A program made the translations under genes and the position numbers. Source: JADJWR01 sp964509545 (GTDB lineage Bacteria; Pseudomonadota; Gammaproteobacteria; Burkholderiales; Burkholderiaceae_F). Taken from it: a stretch of 64,000 bases of DNA. The notes below the pieces were generated by a model. The model saw only the letters and a list, made by a program, of their open reading frames with translations, did no database searches and had not been told where the DNA came from. This document shows positions 29,419 to 38,372 of this stretch, in pieces. How positions within the stretch are numbered: the first letter of the stretch is position 1; the number at the start of each line of letters is the position of its first letter. The stretch covers positions 1-64,000 of the forward strand of contig CAZDXQ010000013.1 in NCBI GenBank assembly GCA_964509545.1. The letters run 5' to 3'.

Positions 29419-30276
29419 ATGACAGCGGCGACGAGAGAGTTCTTGCCGGCACCTCGATGGCGCAGCTTCGTGCTGGCGGCGTTCGCGCCGTTCGGCGTGG
29501 CCGGCGCGAGCGATCTGCCGCGATGGGAGCTGGGCGCGGGCATGGCCGTCGCCCACCTGCCCGACTATCGCGGCGCCGGCGAAGGGCGCGCCTACGTCCT
29601 GCCGGTGCCGTACTTCGTCTATCGCGGCGAGCGGCTGCGCGCCGACCGCGACGGACTGCGCGGCGAGATCTTCGAGAGCGAACGGCTCGACCTGAACGTC
29701 AGCGTCGGCCTCGGCGTGCCGGTGCGAAGCAGCGACAACGAGGCGCGCCGAGGCATGGCGCGGCTCGATCCGGTGGTCGAGGCCGGTCCGTCGCTGAACG
29801 TGCGGCTTTCGGGCGACGCTTCCGGCGCGAGCGACTGGCGGCTGAGCCTGCCGCTGCGCGCGGCCTTTGCCGTCGACGACACGCGCCTGCGCAGCGCCGG
29901 CGCAGTGTTTTCGCCGCGACTGCGCTACGGCGTGCGCGACGTCGCCTGGCTCGGTCGAGGAACGCTGCGCGTCGCCTTCGGCCCGAACTTCGGCACGCGC
30001 GAGTATCACGGTTACACCTACGACGTGCCGGCGGCCTCGGCGACCGCCACCCGGCCAGCCTATGCCGCCCGCGGCGGCTATTCCGGCGCCTCGCTGTCGC
30101 TCACGATCGACCGCAGCGCCGGGGCGCACCGCGTCTATGTCTATGTGGCGGCCGAGTCGATTCGGGGTGCGGCATTCGACGACAGCCCGCTGGTCCGCCG
30201 CTCGGCCAACGTCGGCGCCGGTTTTGCCTACTTCTACGTGTTCGCCAGCGGAGGCACCGGCGTTGCGCCGCGCTGA
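29419..30276 (+). CDS. MipA/OmpV family outer-membrane protein
   Basis: 285 aa. A cleavable signal ends near FGVAGA. It is followed by RWELGAGMAVAHLPDYRGAGEGRAYVLPVPYFVYRGERL, reported here in part as the MipA/OmpV opening WELGxG...LPDYRGA. Alternating beta-strand patterns continue to a tail with AYFYVFA. Family members are outer-membrane beta-barrels linked to murein metabolism or antibiotic and metal exposure. The chosen start, at the end of the 28-nt repeat, has no obvious ribosome site, so expression may rely on coupling to clsB. Confidence 0.75.
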   Translation: MTAATREFLPAPRWRSFVLAAFAPFGVAGASDLPRWELGAGMAVAHLPDYRGAGEGRAYVLPVPYFVYRGERLRADRDGLRGEIFESERLDLNVSVGLGVPVRSSDNEARRGMARLDPVVEAGPSLNVRLSGDASGASDWRLSLPLRAAFAVDDTRLRSAGAVFSPRLRYGVRDVAWLGRGTLRVAFGPNFGTREYHGYTYDVPAASATATRPAYAARGGYSGASLSLTIDRSAGAHRVYVYVAAESIRGAAFDDSPLVRRSANVGAGFAYFYVFASGGTGVAPR

Positions 30277-30313
30277 GGCGCGGCGCGGCCTCGAAGCCGC
30301 GGCCGCAGCGCGA

Positions 30314-32479
30314 TCAGCGCCGGGCGTTGACCACGTTCAGTGCCCGGTCCGCAGGCGGCCACTGCCGGGCGAGCAGAGCGGAGATCTCGACGGCCGGCAC
30401 CGGCCGGCTGAAGTAGTACCCCTGCAGCAGATCGCAGGCCATGTCTTTCAGCATCTGCGCCTGCTCGCCGGTCTCGACGCCTTCGGCAGTGACGCTGAAG
30501 CCCATGCTTCGCGCCATCGACAGGATGGCGCGCACGATGGCGAGATCCTCGCCGTCGTCGGGCAGTCCTTCGATGAAGCTGCGATCGATCTTCAGGTTGT
30601 TGAGCGGCATGCGCTTCAGGTAGCTCATTGACGAATAGCCGGTGCCGAAATCGTCGAGCGCGACGCGCACGCCGGCGCCGCGCAGCGCCTCGAGCGTTGC
30701 CAGCGTGGCCCCGCCTTCCTCCATGACCGCGCTTTCGGTCACTTCCAGTTCGAGCAGTTCCGGCCTCAGTTCGGTCTCGGCCAGCGCATCGAGTACGTTG
30801 CGGACCAGCATCGGATCGCGGAACTGCAGTGGCGACAGGTTGACCGCGACGCGCAGGCCGAAGCCTGCGCGCTGCCAGCGGGCCGCTTCGGCGCACGCCG
30901 TGCGCAGCACCCATTGGCCGATCGGGATGATCAGGCCGTTTTCCTCGGCCAGCGGAATGAACTCGAGCGGCGGCACGAGGCCGCGGGTCGGATGCTGCCA
31001 GCGGATCAGCGCTTCGGCCGAGACGATGCGCCCTGCGGCGACGTCGAACTGCGGCTGGTAGGCGAGGGTGAACTCGCCGCGTTCCAGCGCCTGGCGCAGG
31101 CTGCTCTCGAGTTCCATGCGCTTGACCGCCAGTTCGGTCAGGGAGGCGCTGTAGAACTGGCAGTTGTCGCGGCCGAGGTCCTTGGCGTGGTACATCGCCG
31201 TGTCGGAATGCTTGAGCAGCGTCGCCGCGTCGGCGCCGTCTTCCGGGTAAACGGCGATGCCGATGCTGGCGGTCAGCAGCAGCTGCCGGCCGTTCAGCTT
31301 GAACGGACGCCGCATCAGCTGCAGCACGCGATGGGCGACGACCAGCGCATCCTCGGGCCGTGCGATGTCGAGGATCAGCGCCGTGAATTCGTCACCGCCG
31401 AGGCGGGCGAGTTCGACGTCAGCGCTCGGGTCGCCGCCGCGCGAGACCACGTCCGACGGTCGCAGGCCCTGCCGCAGCCGATCAGCCGCCCATTGCAGGA
31501 TCAGGTCTCCGGCGCTGTGTCCCATCGTGTCGTTGATGTTCTTGAACCCGTCCAGGTCCATGAACAGCACGCCGAGGCGGCGCGCGCCAGTTTCGGCGCG
31601 CCTGATCTCGCGGTCCACGCGCTCGAGGAACGACTGCCGGTTCGGCAGCCCGGTGAGGCCGTCGAAGTAGGCCAGGCGGGCGATGCGCTGTTCGGCCTCC
31701 TTGCGCTCGGTGATGTCGCGCGACAGGACGATGAAGTGCGGCCGGTCGCCGGCGGCGGTGGCCTTGCGCGACACGGAAAGCTCGAACCAGCAGGCCCCTT
31801 TCGGCAACTGCAGCTCGAACTGCTTGCCCGTTGCCGAACCGTTCCTGTCCGCCTCCGCGAGCGCCTCCATGCAGACCTGCGCGGCTGCCGATGGCAGCAC
31901 TTCGCGCAGCGTCCGGCCGAGGAAGGCCTCGGGTGGGGCCGCCAGCAGGTCGGTGCGCGGGCTGCGGTAGTCGAGGTAGCGGCCGTCGATGTCGACCTCG
32001 AACAGCAGGTCTGGAATGGCCTGCAGCACGGCGGCATTGCGCGCGTTGGCGGTGCGCAGGTCGAGCAGCAGTTGGCGGCTGCGCAGCAGGTAGCGGACCC
32101 GGTGGCCGATCAGGGCCCAGTTGATCGGCTTGGCGATGAAGTCGGTCGCGCCCGACTCATAGGCGCGCTCGATCGAGGCGAGATCGTCCATGCCGGTGAC
32201 CATGACGATGGGCACTTCTTCGCCGACCTCGGTGCGCAGCTGCGCGCAGACCTCGAATCCGCTCAGCCCCGGCATCTCGACGTCGAGCATCACCATGTCG
32301 CAGGGCTGGCGGCGGAACAGGGCGAGACCTTCCTCGCCATGACCGGCGGTGGCGACCGTGAAGCCGGTCTTTGTCAGCGCCGCGCGCATCAGCAGCAGCG
32401 CCGACGGATCGTCGTCGACGACGAGGATCCGTGCCGCCGTCGACCCCTTTGGCGCGGGCGCTTGCTGCGTCTTAAGCAC
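30314..32479 (-). CDS. Response regulator with PAS, GGDEF and EAL domains
   Basis: 721 aa, GTG start overlapping the kinase stop by 8 nt. Receiver domain about 17-130 (VVDDDPS, phospho-Asp in MVMLDVEMPGLSG, late KPI). PAS about 145-255. Diguanylate cyclase about 275-445 with an intact LGGDEF. Phosphodiesterase about 460-700 with AEALIRW (EAL), DDFGTGYSS and KIDRSFI. No RxxD inhibitory site precedes GGDEF. It is the output of the upstream hybrid kinase and could raise or lower cyclic-di-GMP; which activity dominates cannot be told from sequence. Confidence 0.9.
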   Translation of the reverse strand: MLKTQQAPAPKGSTAARILVVDDDPSALLLMRAALTKTGFTVATAGHGEEGLALFRRQPCDMVMLDVEMPGLSGFEVCAQLRTEVGEEVPIVMVTGMDDLASIERAYESGATDFIAKPINWALIGHRVRYLLRSRQLLLDLRTANARNAAVLQAIPDLLFEVDIDGRYLDYRSPRTDLLAAPPEAFLGRTLREVLPSAAAQVCMEALAEADRNGSATGKQFELQLPKGACWFELSVSRKATAAGDRPHFIVLSRDITERKEAEQRIARLAYFDGLTGLPNRQSFLERVDREIRRAETGARRLGVLFMDLDGFKNINDTMGHSAGDLILQWAADRLRQGLRPSDVVSRGGDPSADVELARLGGDEFTALILDIARPEDALVVAHRVLQLMRRPFKLNGRQLLLTASIGIAVYPEDGADAATLLKHSDTAMYHAKDLGRDNCQFYSASLTELAVKRMELESSLRQALERGEFTLAYQPQFDVAAGRIVSAEALIRWQHPTRGLVPPLEFIPLAEENGLIIPIGQWVLRTACAEAARWQRAGFGLRVAVNLSPLQFRDPMLVRNVLDALAETELRPELLELEVTESAVMEEGGATLATLEALRGAGVRVALDDFGTGYSSMSYLKRMPLNNLKIDRSFIEGLPDDGEDLAIVRAILSMARSMGFSVTAEGVETGEQAQMLKDMACDLLQGYYFSRPVPAVEISALLARQWPPADRALNVVNARR

Positions 32480-35240
32480 GGGCGAGCTCCGCCTCCTGGG
32501 CGAGGATCTGCTCCATCCGGGCGAGCGCCCGCGAGTGCTCGGCTCTGACCTGCTCGATCAGCGCCCGCGCCTCGTCGACGCGCTGCTCGCGCCCGAGCCG
32601 CTCGAGCTGGCGGCAGTGCTTCGACAGCCCATCGGCGCCGACATTGGCGCTGCTCGATTTCAGCGCGTGCGCGGTCCGGCTCAGCGTCTTCATGTCGGCC
32701 GCGTGCAGGGCCGACTCGATCTGCTCCATCTGCCGCGGCGAAGTGTCGATGAACGTGCGCAGCAGTTGCTGCACCAGGCCCGTGCTCCCGCCATCGTCCA
32801 GTTCGTGCAGCGCACGCAGCGTCGCCTCGTTCAGCGCCGGCGCCTGCGGCGCCGGTTCGCGGTCCGCGGGCGCCGCTGCGGCCATCGGCGAGGCGATCCC
32901 TGCGCCCGGCATGAACTGCGCAAGCTTGGCCTGCAGTGCCGCCAGCGTGTACGGCTTGGCGAGGAAGCCGTCCATGCCCGCGGCGCGGCACTTCTCCTCG
33001 TCGCCTTGCATCGCGTTGGCGGTGAGGGCCACGATCGGCACGCGCGCCCGCTGCGCTCCGGGCAACCGGCGGATGGCGGCGGTGGCCTCATAGCCGTCCA
33101 TCACCGGCATCTGGCAGTCCATCAGCACGACGTCGAAGTCGGATGCCTGCATCCGCTCGACGGCTTCGCCGCCGTGATTGGCCACCTCGACGGCGACGCC
33201 GAGTTTCCTCAGCATGGCGCAGGCCACGCCCTGGTTGATCGGGTTGTCCTCGACCAGCAGCACCCGGCCGCGCAGCTCCGCGGCCGCCGGCGCGGGGTTC
33301 GAGGACGGCGCGCCGTCGGCAGGCTCGGCCGGCGCGTCGCGCAGCACGCTGTCGACCACGCGCAGCAGATCGGCGCGGCGGATCGGCTTGGTGACGCAGC
33401 GGCGGATGCCGGCATCCAGCCGCGCCTGCTGGTCGGCGCTGGCGTAGGTGGAGGTCAGCATCATCAACCGCGTGCCGGCGAGCCGCGGGCGGGCGCGGAT
33501 TTCGCGTGCCAGCTGCAGGCCGTCCATCCGCGGCATGTGCATGTCGAGCACCGCCAGGTCGTAGGGCGTGCCGCGCCGGGCGGCGCTTTCCATCAACGCC
33601 AGCGCCTCGGTACCGCCCTGGGCGCAGGCCACACGCATGCGCCAGCCGCCGAACTGCTGTTCGAGGATGTCGCGGTTCGTGCGGTTGTCGTCGACCACCA
33701 GCACACGCACGCCCTCGAGCGCGCCCGTTTCCGGTGCGGGCACCGCTTGCGCGGCGCGCGGCAGCTGCAGATCGATATGAAAGATGGAGCCCTGCCCGGG
33801 CGCGCTTTCGACACTTATCCGGCCGCCCATGATCGCCAGCATGCGGCGGCAGATCGCCAGGCCGAGGCCGGTGCCGCCATAGCGGCGCGTGGTGCTGCCG
33901 TCGGCCTGCGAGAAGTGTTCGAAGATCTTCTCCTGCGCCTCGGCGGCGATGCCGATGCCGGTGTCGTGCACGCTGATGCGCAGCCGCGCATCGGTCGGGT
34001 TCAGCTCCTCGAGGCGGACCCGCACCACGACCTCGCCTTCCTCGGTGAACTTGATCGCGTTGCCGATCAGGTTGGCCAGCACCTGACGCAGGCGGAAAGG
34101 ATCGCCGCGCAGCGGCAGCGGCTGGTCGGCCGGCGTGAACTGTGCCGCCAGTTCGAGTCCCTTGCTCTCCGCCGGCTGGGCGAACATGGCCATCGCGTCC
34201 TCGACCACGTCGACCATGTCGAAGTCGACCGACTCGAGCTGCAGCTGGCCGGACTCGATCTTCGAGAAGTCGAGGATGTCGTTGATCACGCCGAGCAGAT
34301 GCCTGCCCGAGGACTGGACCGCGTCGGCCCAGGCGCGCTGCTGCGGCGTCAGTTCGCTGTCGAGCAGCAGTTCGTTCATGCCGAGCACGCCGTTCATCGG
34401 CGTACGGATCTCGTGGCTCATCGTCGCCAGGAACTCGCTCTTCGCCTGGCTGGCGGCTTCGGCCGCCTCCTTGGCCATCTGCAACTGCGCGGTGCGTGCG
34501 GCGACCTCCTGCTCGAGATGGTCGCGATGGGCGGCGAGCCGGTCGTCGCGGCTGCGGATCTCCTCGATCATCGCGTTGAAGCCCTTGCCCAGTTCGTTCA
34601 GCTCGGCGATCTCGCTCGCGCCTGCACGGACGCTGTAGTCGGCTTCGCACGTGACGCGCGCCATCGACGCGTTCAGTGACTCGAGGGGTCTGAGCACCGA
34701 GGCGTCCAGCCGGCGCAGCAGCGCCCTGCTCGCGGCCAGCGCCAGCAGGGCGGCCAGCGCCGTGGCCAGCATCTGCCACGCGACGTGGCGATAAAGACCG
34801 GAGAGGTCGACGCTCAGATGCACCGCGCCGCGCCGGTCCTGCTGGTATGCGACGGGATGGGTCACCTCGACGTGCGACGGCGTCACCGACAGTCTTTCGT
34901 CCTGCGATCGCAGGCCGGCGACCGGGGCCTCGTGATCCTTCTGGTGATAGGCGGCGAACAGGCGGCCGTCTTTCAGGTACACCGCGGCCGTATGGACACC
35001 GGGCGAGTTGCGCAGCGACTGCAGCAGCTCGCGCGCTGCATTATGGTCGTCGAACATCATCGCCGCGCTGACATTGTCGGCCAGCACGCGTGCCTGCACA
35101 CGCGCGGCATCGATGAGCCCCATCAGCCCGAGCACGAAGCTGCTCGCCAGCGCGACAACGGCGACGATGCTCACGGCGACGAGCAGGCCGACGCCGTTGA
35201 TCCGCATCAGGCGCGCGGCCAGTGTGACGGCCTGCTTCAT
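32472..35240 (-). CDS. Hybrid sensor histidine kinase with CHASE8-like sensor, two receivers and Hpt
   Basis: 922 aa. TM1 about 16-40. A periplasmic segment about 42-152, with ARVLADNVSAAMMFDD and SLRNSPGVHTAAVY, resembles the CHASE8 sensor of the diguanylate cyclase YfiN. TM2 about 155-172. Then HAMP, HisKA with H276 in MSHEIRTPMNG, and HATPase_c with GTGLGLAI. Two receivers (VLDMHMPRMDG and LMDCQMPVMDG) and a C-terminal Hpt (TAHALKSSSANVGA) complete a phosphorelay. The ATG overlaps the stop of the yfiR-like gene (ATGA). YfiR proteins bind the YfiN periplasmic domain, so direct control by the preceding gene product is likely. Confidence 0.9.
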   Translation of the reverse strand: MKQAVTLAARLMRINGVGLLVAVSIVAVVALASSFVLGLMGLIDAARVQARVLADNVSAAMMFDDHNAARELLQSLRNSPGVHTAAVYLKDGRLFAAYHQKDHEAPVAGLRSQDERLSVTPSHVEVTHPVAYQQDRRGAVHLSVDLSGLYRHVAWQMLATALAALLALAASRALLRRLDASVLRPLESLNASMARVTCEADYSVRAGASEIAELNELGKGFNAMIEEIRSRDDRLAAHRDHLEQEVAARTAQLQMAKEAAEAASQAKSEFLATMSHEIRTPMNGVLGMNELLLDSELTPQQRAWADAVQSSGRHLLGVINDILDFSKIESGQLQLESVDFDMVDVVEDAMAMFAQPAESKGLELAAQFTPADQPLPLRGDPFRLRQVLANLIGNAIKFTEEGEVVVRVRLEELNPTDARLRISVHDTGIGIAAEAQEKIFEHFSQADGSTTRRYGGTGLGLAICRRMLAIMGGRISVESAPGQGSIFHIDLQLPRAAQAVPAPETGALEGVRVLVVDDNRTNRDILEQQFGGWRMRVACAQGGTEALALMESAARRGTPYDLAVLDMHMPRMDGLQLAREIRARPRLAGTRLMMLTSTYASADQQARLDAGIRRCVTKPIRRADLLRVVDSVLRDAPAEPADGAPSSNPAPAAAELRGRVLLVEDNPINQGVACAMLRKLGVAVEVANHGGEAVERMQASDFDVVLMDCQMPVMDGYEATAAIRRLPGAQRARVPIVALTANAMQGDEEKCRAAGMDGFLAKPYTLAALQAKLAQFMPGAGIASPMAAAAPADREPAPQAPALNEATLRALHELDDGGSTGLVQQLLRTFIDTSPRQMEQIESALHAADMKTLSRTAHALKSSSANVGADGLSKHCRQLERLGREQRVDEARALIEQVRAEHSRALARMEQILAQEAELARA

Positions 35241-35767
35241 TGGTGCACCTCCGTGGCCAGGCGCAGCAGCTTCGAGCTGAGCGCCAGATTGGCGGCGCGG
35301 GCGGCGCGCAGGTTCGCTTCGAACGTGACCCGGCTGTTGACCACGTTCATGTTCAGGGCGACACCCTGCTGCGCCGCGCCGGGGCTGTCGGCTACCGTCA
35401 GCACCGGCTGGCCCTTGACCTGTTCGAGCAGTCGGGGCAGCCCGGGCAGCGCCTGCGCGGAAACGAACACGATCTGGCAGCCGGCGCCCGACTGGCCTGC
35501 CGCCTTGCGCTGCACCGCGAGGCTGCGGCTGCCGACAGCCTTGCCCTGCAGCCCGTTCAGTTCGTCGCCGAACGGATCGTTGCCGACCACGCACAGGTTC
35601 AGGGTGCCGCCGACCTCGGCGGGCCACTCGGTGAACAGGGCGAAGTTGTAGAGGAAGGCTGCCTTCAGCCTGTACTCGGGCAGATCCTGGGCTCGCGCCG
35701 TAGCGCCCGGGCCGAACGCCCCGATCAGAGACAGCGCCAGGGACAGGGCGAAAACGGCGCGGATCAT
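35237..35767 (-). CDS. YfiR-family periplasmic protein
   Basis: 176 aa. A signal peptide (MIRAVFALSLALSLIGAFG...ATARA) is followed by the YfiR pattern: EYRLKAAFLYNFALFTEWP, LCVVGNDPFGDEL, CQIVFVSA, VLTVADSPGAAQQGVALN and LALSSKLLRLA. YfiR of Pseudomonas aeruginosa is a redox-sensitive periplasmic inhibitor of YfiN. Here it sits directly before a kinase carrying a YfiN-like sensor, with ATGA overlaps on both sides, so a cognate repressor role is inferred. The Cys in GAGCQIV and the Cys in NLCVV could form a disulfide. Confidence 0.88.
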   Translation of the reverse strand: MIRAVFALSLALSLIGAFGPGATARAQDLPEYRLKAAFLYNFALFTEWPAEVGGTLNLCVVGNDPFGDELNGLQGKAVGSRSLAVQRKAAGQSGAGCQIVFVSAQALPGLPRLLEQVKGQPVLTVADSPGAAQQGVALNMNVVNSRVTFEANLRAARAANLALSSKLLRLATEVHQ

Positions 35768-35961
35768 CGCGGCCCCCGCGGCGTCGTGATCTCGAGCAGC
35801 AGCAGCTGTTCCAGCGGCAGCCGCAGCAGCTGCTCGAGCGCGTAGGGCCAGGCCAGCGACGGGTGCGCCAGCATCAGCACGAGCAGCGCCTGCGCGGCGC
35901 GGCGCCGCAAGGCGCCGCTGCGGCGGTCGCGCATGCTCCGGCCCATGGCATCGCGCTTCAC
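35764..35961 (-). CDS. Putative secreted 65-aa microprotein within the YfiR operon
   Basis: 65 aa. A basic start (MKRDAMGRSMRDRR) and a hydrophobic segment ending in AHPSLA form a likely signal peptide. The mature part is only WPYALEQLLRLPLEQLLLLE plus ITTPRGPR. LEQLLLLEITT resembles the segment LEQLLQVSIVG just after the signal peptide of the adjacent TonB receptor. Its stop overlaps the yfiR start (ATGA) and it begins 3 nt after the receptor gene ends. It could be a real small regulator, a duplicated N-terminal receptor element or a translational coupler. Confidence 0.5.
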   Translation of the reverse strand: MKRDAMGRSMRDRRSGALRRRAAQALLVLMLAHPSLAWPYALEQLLRLPLEQLLLLEITTPRGPR

Positions 35962-35964
35962 AGT

Positions 35965-37968
35965 TCAGAACCGGTAGACCAGTTTCATCCGGACGCTGCG
36001 GCCGTCCTGCTCGATCGCGTTCTGCCAGTTGGTGTCCGCGCCAGGATGTTCGTAGCGCTTGTCGAGCAGGTTGAACAGGCCGACCGACAGCTCCAGCCCC
36101 GGCGCAAGCCGGTCGCTGAAGACGTTCAGGTTAGAAACGGTGTAGCCGCCGAGCGTCGAACCGTCGACCGTCAGCCGGGTGCCGATGTACTGCATGCCAA
36201 CGCCGACGCGCAGGCCGGCCCAGGGCAGGGGCGCGGACAGGTTCAGCTTCGCCATCAGTTTCGGCGAGTTGAGCAGCCGATCGCCGGCATCGTTCTCGAC
36301 CTCCTGGTAGGACACGCTGCCGCTGGCGCGGGCGCCGACGGTCCAGGTCCTGTCGGCCGACAGTTCGACGCCGTTGGCCTTGACGGTGCCGCCCGACTGG
36401 TATTGCGGAATGCCGCTCGCCGGGTCGACGCCCAGCGTGATCAGATCGCGCAGTTTCCAGTTGAACACCGAAGCACGCACGGCGAAGTCACGCTGCAGGC
36501 GGTGGTCGGCGACCAGTTCCAGCGTGTCGATCCGTTCGCCGCGCAGTGACGGATTGCCGACCTGCGCAAAGCCGTCGTCGTAGTCGCGCTCGTAGGCATT
36601 CGGCGCGCGGTGCGCCCGCCCATACAGCGCCTTGATCGTCGTCGACGGCATGGCGCGCCAGATCAGCGCCGCGCGCGGGCTCGCCTGCGTGCCGGTCTTG
36701 TTGTTGCGGTCGACGCGAAATCCGAGCGTGGTCGACAGCGCGTCGGTGATGCGCCACTCGTCCTGCGCATACAGGCCGTAACGGTAGCCGGTGCGGTTGA
36801 TGAACAGGTCGTTGGCCGGATCGGCGAGGTCGAGCACGGCCTGGTTCTCGCGGTCGTTATCCTGCGCCTCGACGCCGACGAGCAGCTTGTGGCCGGTGAT
36901 CGCCGTGCTTAGCAGGCGGGCCTCGCCGCCGCGCCACTGCCCGTCGGCAGGGAAGCTGAACGGCGAGCCGTAGCTCAGCAGACTGCGGTAGCGCTCGCGA
37001 CCGGCGAACAGGCGCGCCGTGAACTGCAGCGAGTCACCGGCGAAACGTTCCTGGTACTGGATCTGCGCCGTCGTGTGCTCGTCGGCCTGGTACTGGCCGG
37101 GCACCAGCGGATCGGACAGGTAGGCTCCGGTCGGATCGTCCTTGTTCCGGTCGCCATGAACGAAGTCGAACGACCAGGCGCCGCGCCGCACGCTGGCAAA
37201 GAATTCGCGGTCGCGCTCGCCGTCGAGCCGTTCGGCAACGCCCGAGACGCCGGCGGCGCCGAAGTCGAAGGAGCGATCCTCGCCGCGCGCGCGCATGGCT
37301 GAAACCGAAAGCAGGACGTCGGTGCCGGCGACGCGGCCGCCCCAGCTCGCCCGGCCTTCCTTGGTCGATCCGGGGGCCGCATAGCCGGCGGCGAGTTCGC
37401 GGCCGACATCCTCGGCGCTGCGCGTCACCAGGTTGATCACGCCGAACATCGCGTTCTGTCCGTAGACGGCGCCGCCCGGCCCGGGGATGAACTCGATGCG
37501 CTCGACCAGATCCAGGTCAAGCGGCAGAAGGCGGCCGATCGGCGCGCTGTCGTAGACCGGGTCGTTCAGCCGGTTGCCGTTGACGGTGATCAGCACGCGG
37601 CTGTTGTAGTCGCCGGGCAGGCCAAAGCCGCGTGCGCCGAGGTAGCGGTACTGCCGGTCGTAGGTCGTGTACAGGCCGGGCAGGCTCGACAGGGCTTCTT
37701 CGAGCGTGCGCCAGCCGAATACGCGGATGTCCTGCCGCGTGAGCACGCTGACCGCTGCGGCGATCTCGTCCTGCCGCTGTTCGTATTTGGAGGCGCCGAC
37801 GATCGAGACCTGCAGCAGTTGCTCCAGGCTCATCGCGGTGAGGTCCGTCGCGGCGCGTGCGCCGTGCGTCGCGGCAAGCGCGAGGCAAAGCGCCGTGAGC
37901 CGCGTACGCGCTGCGCGGCGCGACTCGACCCGACGCGTCCTGCGCAGACGCGGTTTTCCTGCAGACAT
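35965..37968 (-). CDS. TonB-dependent outer-membrane receptor
   Basis: 667 aa. The signal peptide ends near THGARA. MSLEQLLQVSIVGASK and QDIRVFGWRTLEEAL begin the plug domain (about 60-170), with the PGPGGAVYGQNAMFGVINLVTR signature. A 22-strand barrel follows and ends in the C-terminal aromatic MKLVYRF. A GGGAGAAGGAA ribosome site precedes the ATG. The receptor is the first gene of the signalling operon, so it probably imports or senses the ligand that the YfiR/kinase module reports on; siderophore or vitamin specificity is not evident. Confidence 0.88.
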   Translation of the reverse strand: MSAGKPRLRRTRRVESRRAARTRLTALCLALAATHGARAATDLTAMSLEQLLQVSIVGASKYEQRQDEIAAAVSVLTRQDIRVFGWRTLEEALSSLPGLYTTYDRQYRYLGARGFGLPGDYNSRVLITVNGNRLNDPVYDSAPIGRLLPLDLDLVERIEFIPGPGGAVYGQNAMFGVINLVTRSAEDVGRELAAGYAAPGSTKEGRASWGGRVAGTDVLLSVSAMRARGEDRSFDFGAAGVSGVAERLDGERDREFFASVRRGAWSFDFVHGDRNKDDPTGAYLSDPLVPGQYQADEHTTAQIQYQERFAGDSLQFTARLFAGRERYRSLLSYGSPFSFPADGQWRGGEARLLSTAITGHKLLVGVEAQDNDRENQAVLDLADPANDLFINRTGYRYGLYAQDEWRITDALSTTLGFRVDRNNKTGTQASPRAALIWRAMPSTTIKALYGRAHRAPNAYERDYDDGFAQVGNPSLRGERIDTLELVADHRLQRDFAVRASVFNWKLRDLITLGVDPASGIPQYQSGGTVKANGVELSADRTWTVGARASGSVSYQEVENDAGDRLLNSPKLMAKLNLSAPLPWAGLRVGVGMQYIGTRLTVDGSTLGGYTVSNLNVFSDRLAPGLELSVGLFNLLDKRYEHPGADTNWQNAIEQDGRSVRMKLVYRF

Positions 37969-38372
37969 GTTGATTCCTTCTCCCAGGCGATCGACCGACG
38001 ACCGGCGTTTTTTCCGTCATCTCGTTCCTTTTCGATCGCTTCAGATCGAACTTGAGGGCGGGGATACTTGGAAATCCGCAGCTTCTTGACTTCAGTTCAA
38101 TGGACCGGAAGCCGATGCGGCCGGCAGAGTGCCAATAGCCGATCCGCCAGGCCAATCGGATGAGTCGGCACGAGGCGGCGCGCAGCCTTGCGCCGCACGG
38201 AGGCGGCGACACCATGGCCGGCGCTCGTTCGGGCTGCGCCGTCGCCGCGCAGCCGCCGGCGGGGCATCGCCGTCCGGCTTTCGCGCCGGCTGCGCCGGCG
38301 GCACGACGGGCCGCCGCATGGTGTCGATGCGCCGGACCGGTTGGCGCCGCCGAAGATCGACGGGAAGAGGCG
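37969..38372. other. Divergent intergenic region between the TonB receptor and DUF429 genes
   Basis: These 404 nt must contain the promoter of the receptor-YfiR-kinase operon. The part near 37980-38100 is less GC-rich than its surroundings and holds the receptor ribosome site at its left edge. The right part is GC-rich and only carries the ribosome site GGGAAGAGG of the DUF429 gene. I see no RNA gene, repeat or clear Fur-type operator. Confidence 0.45.
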
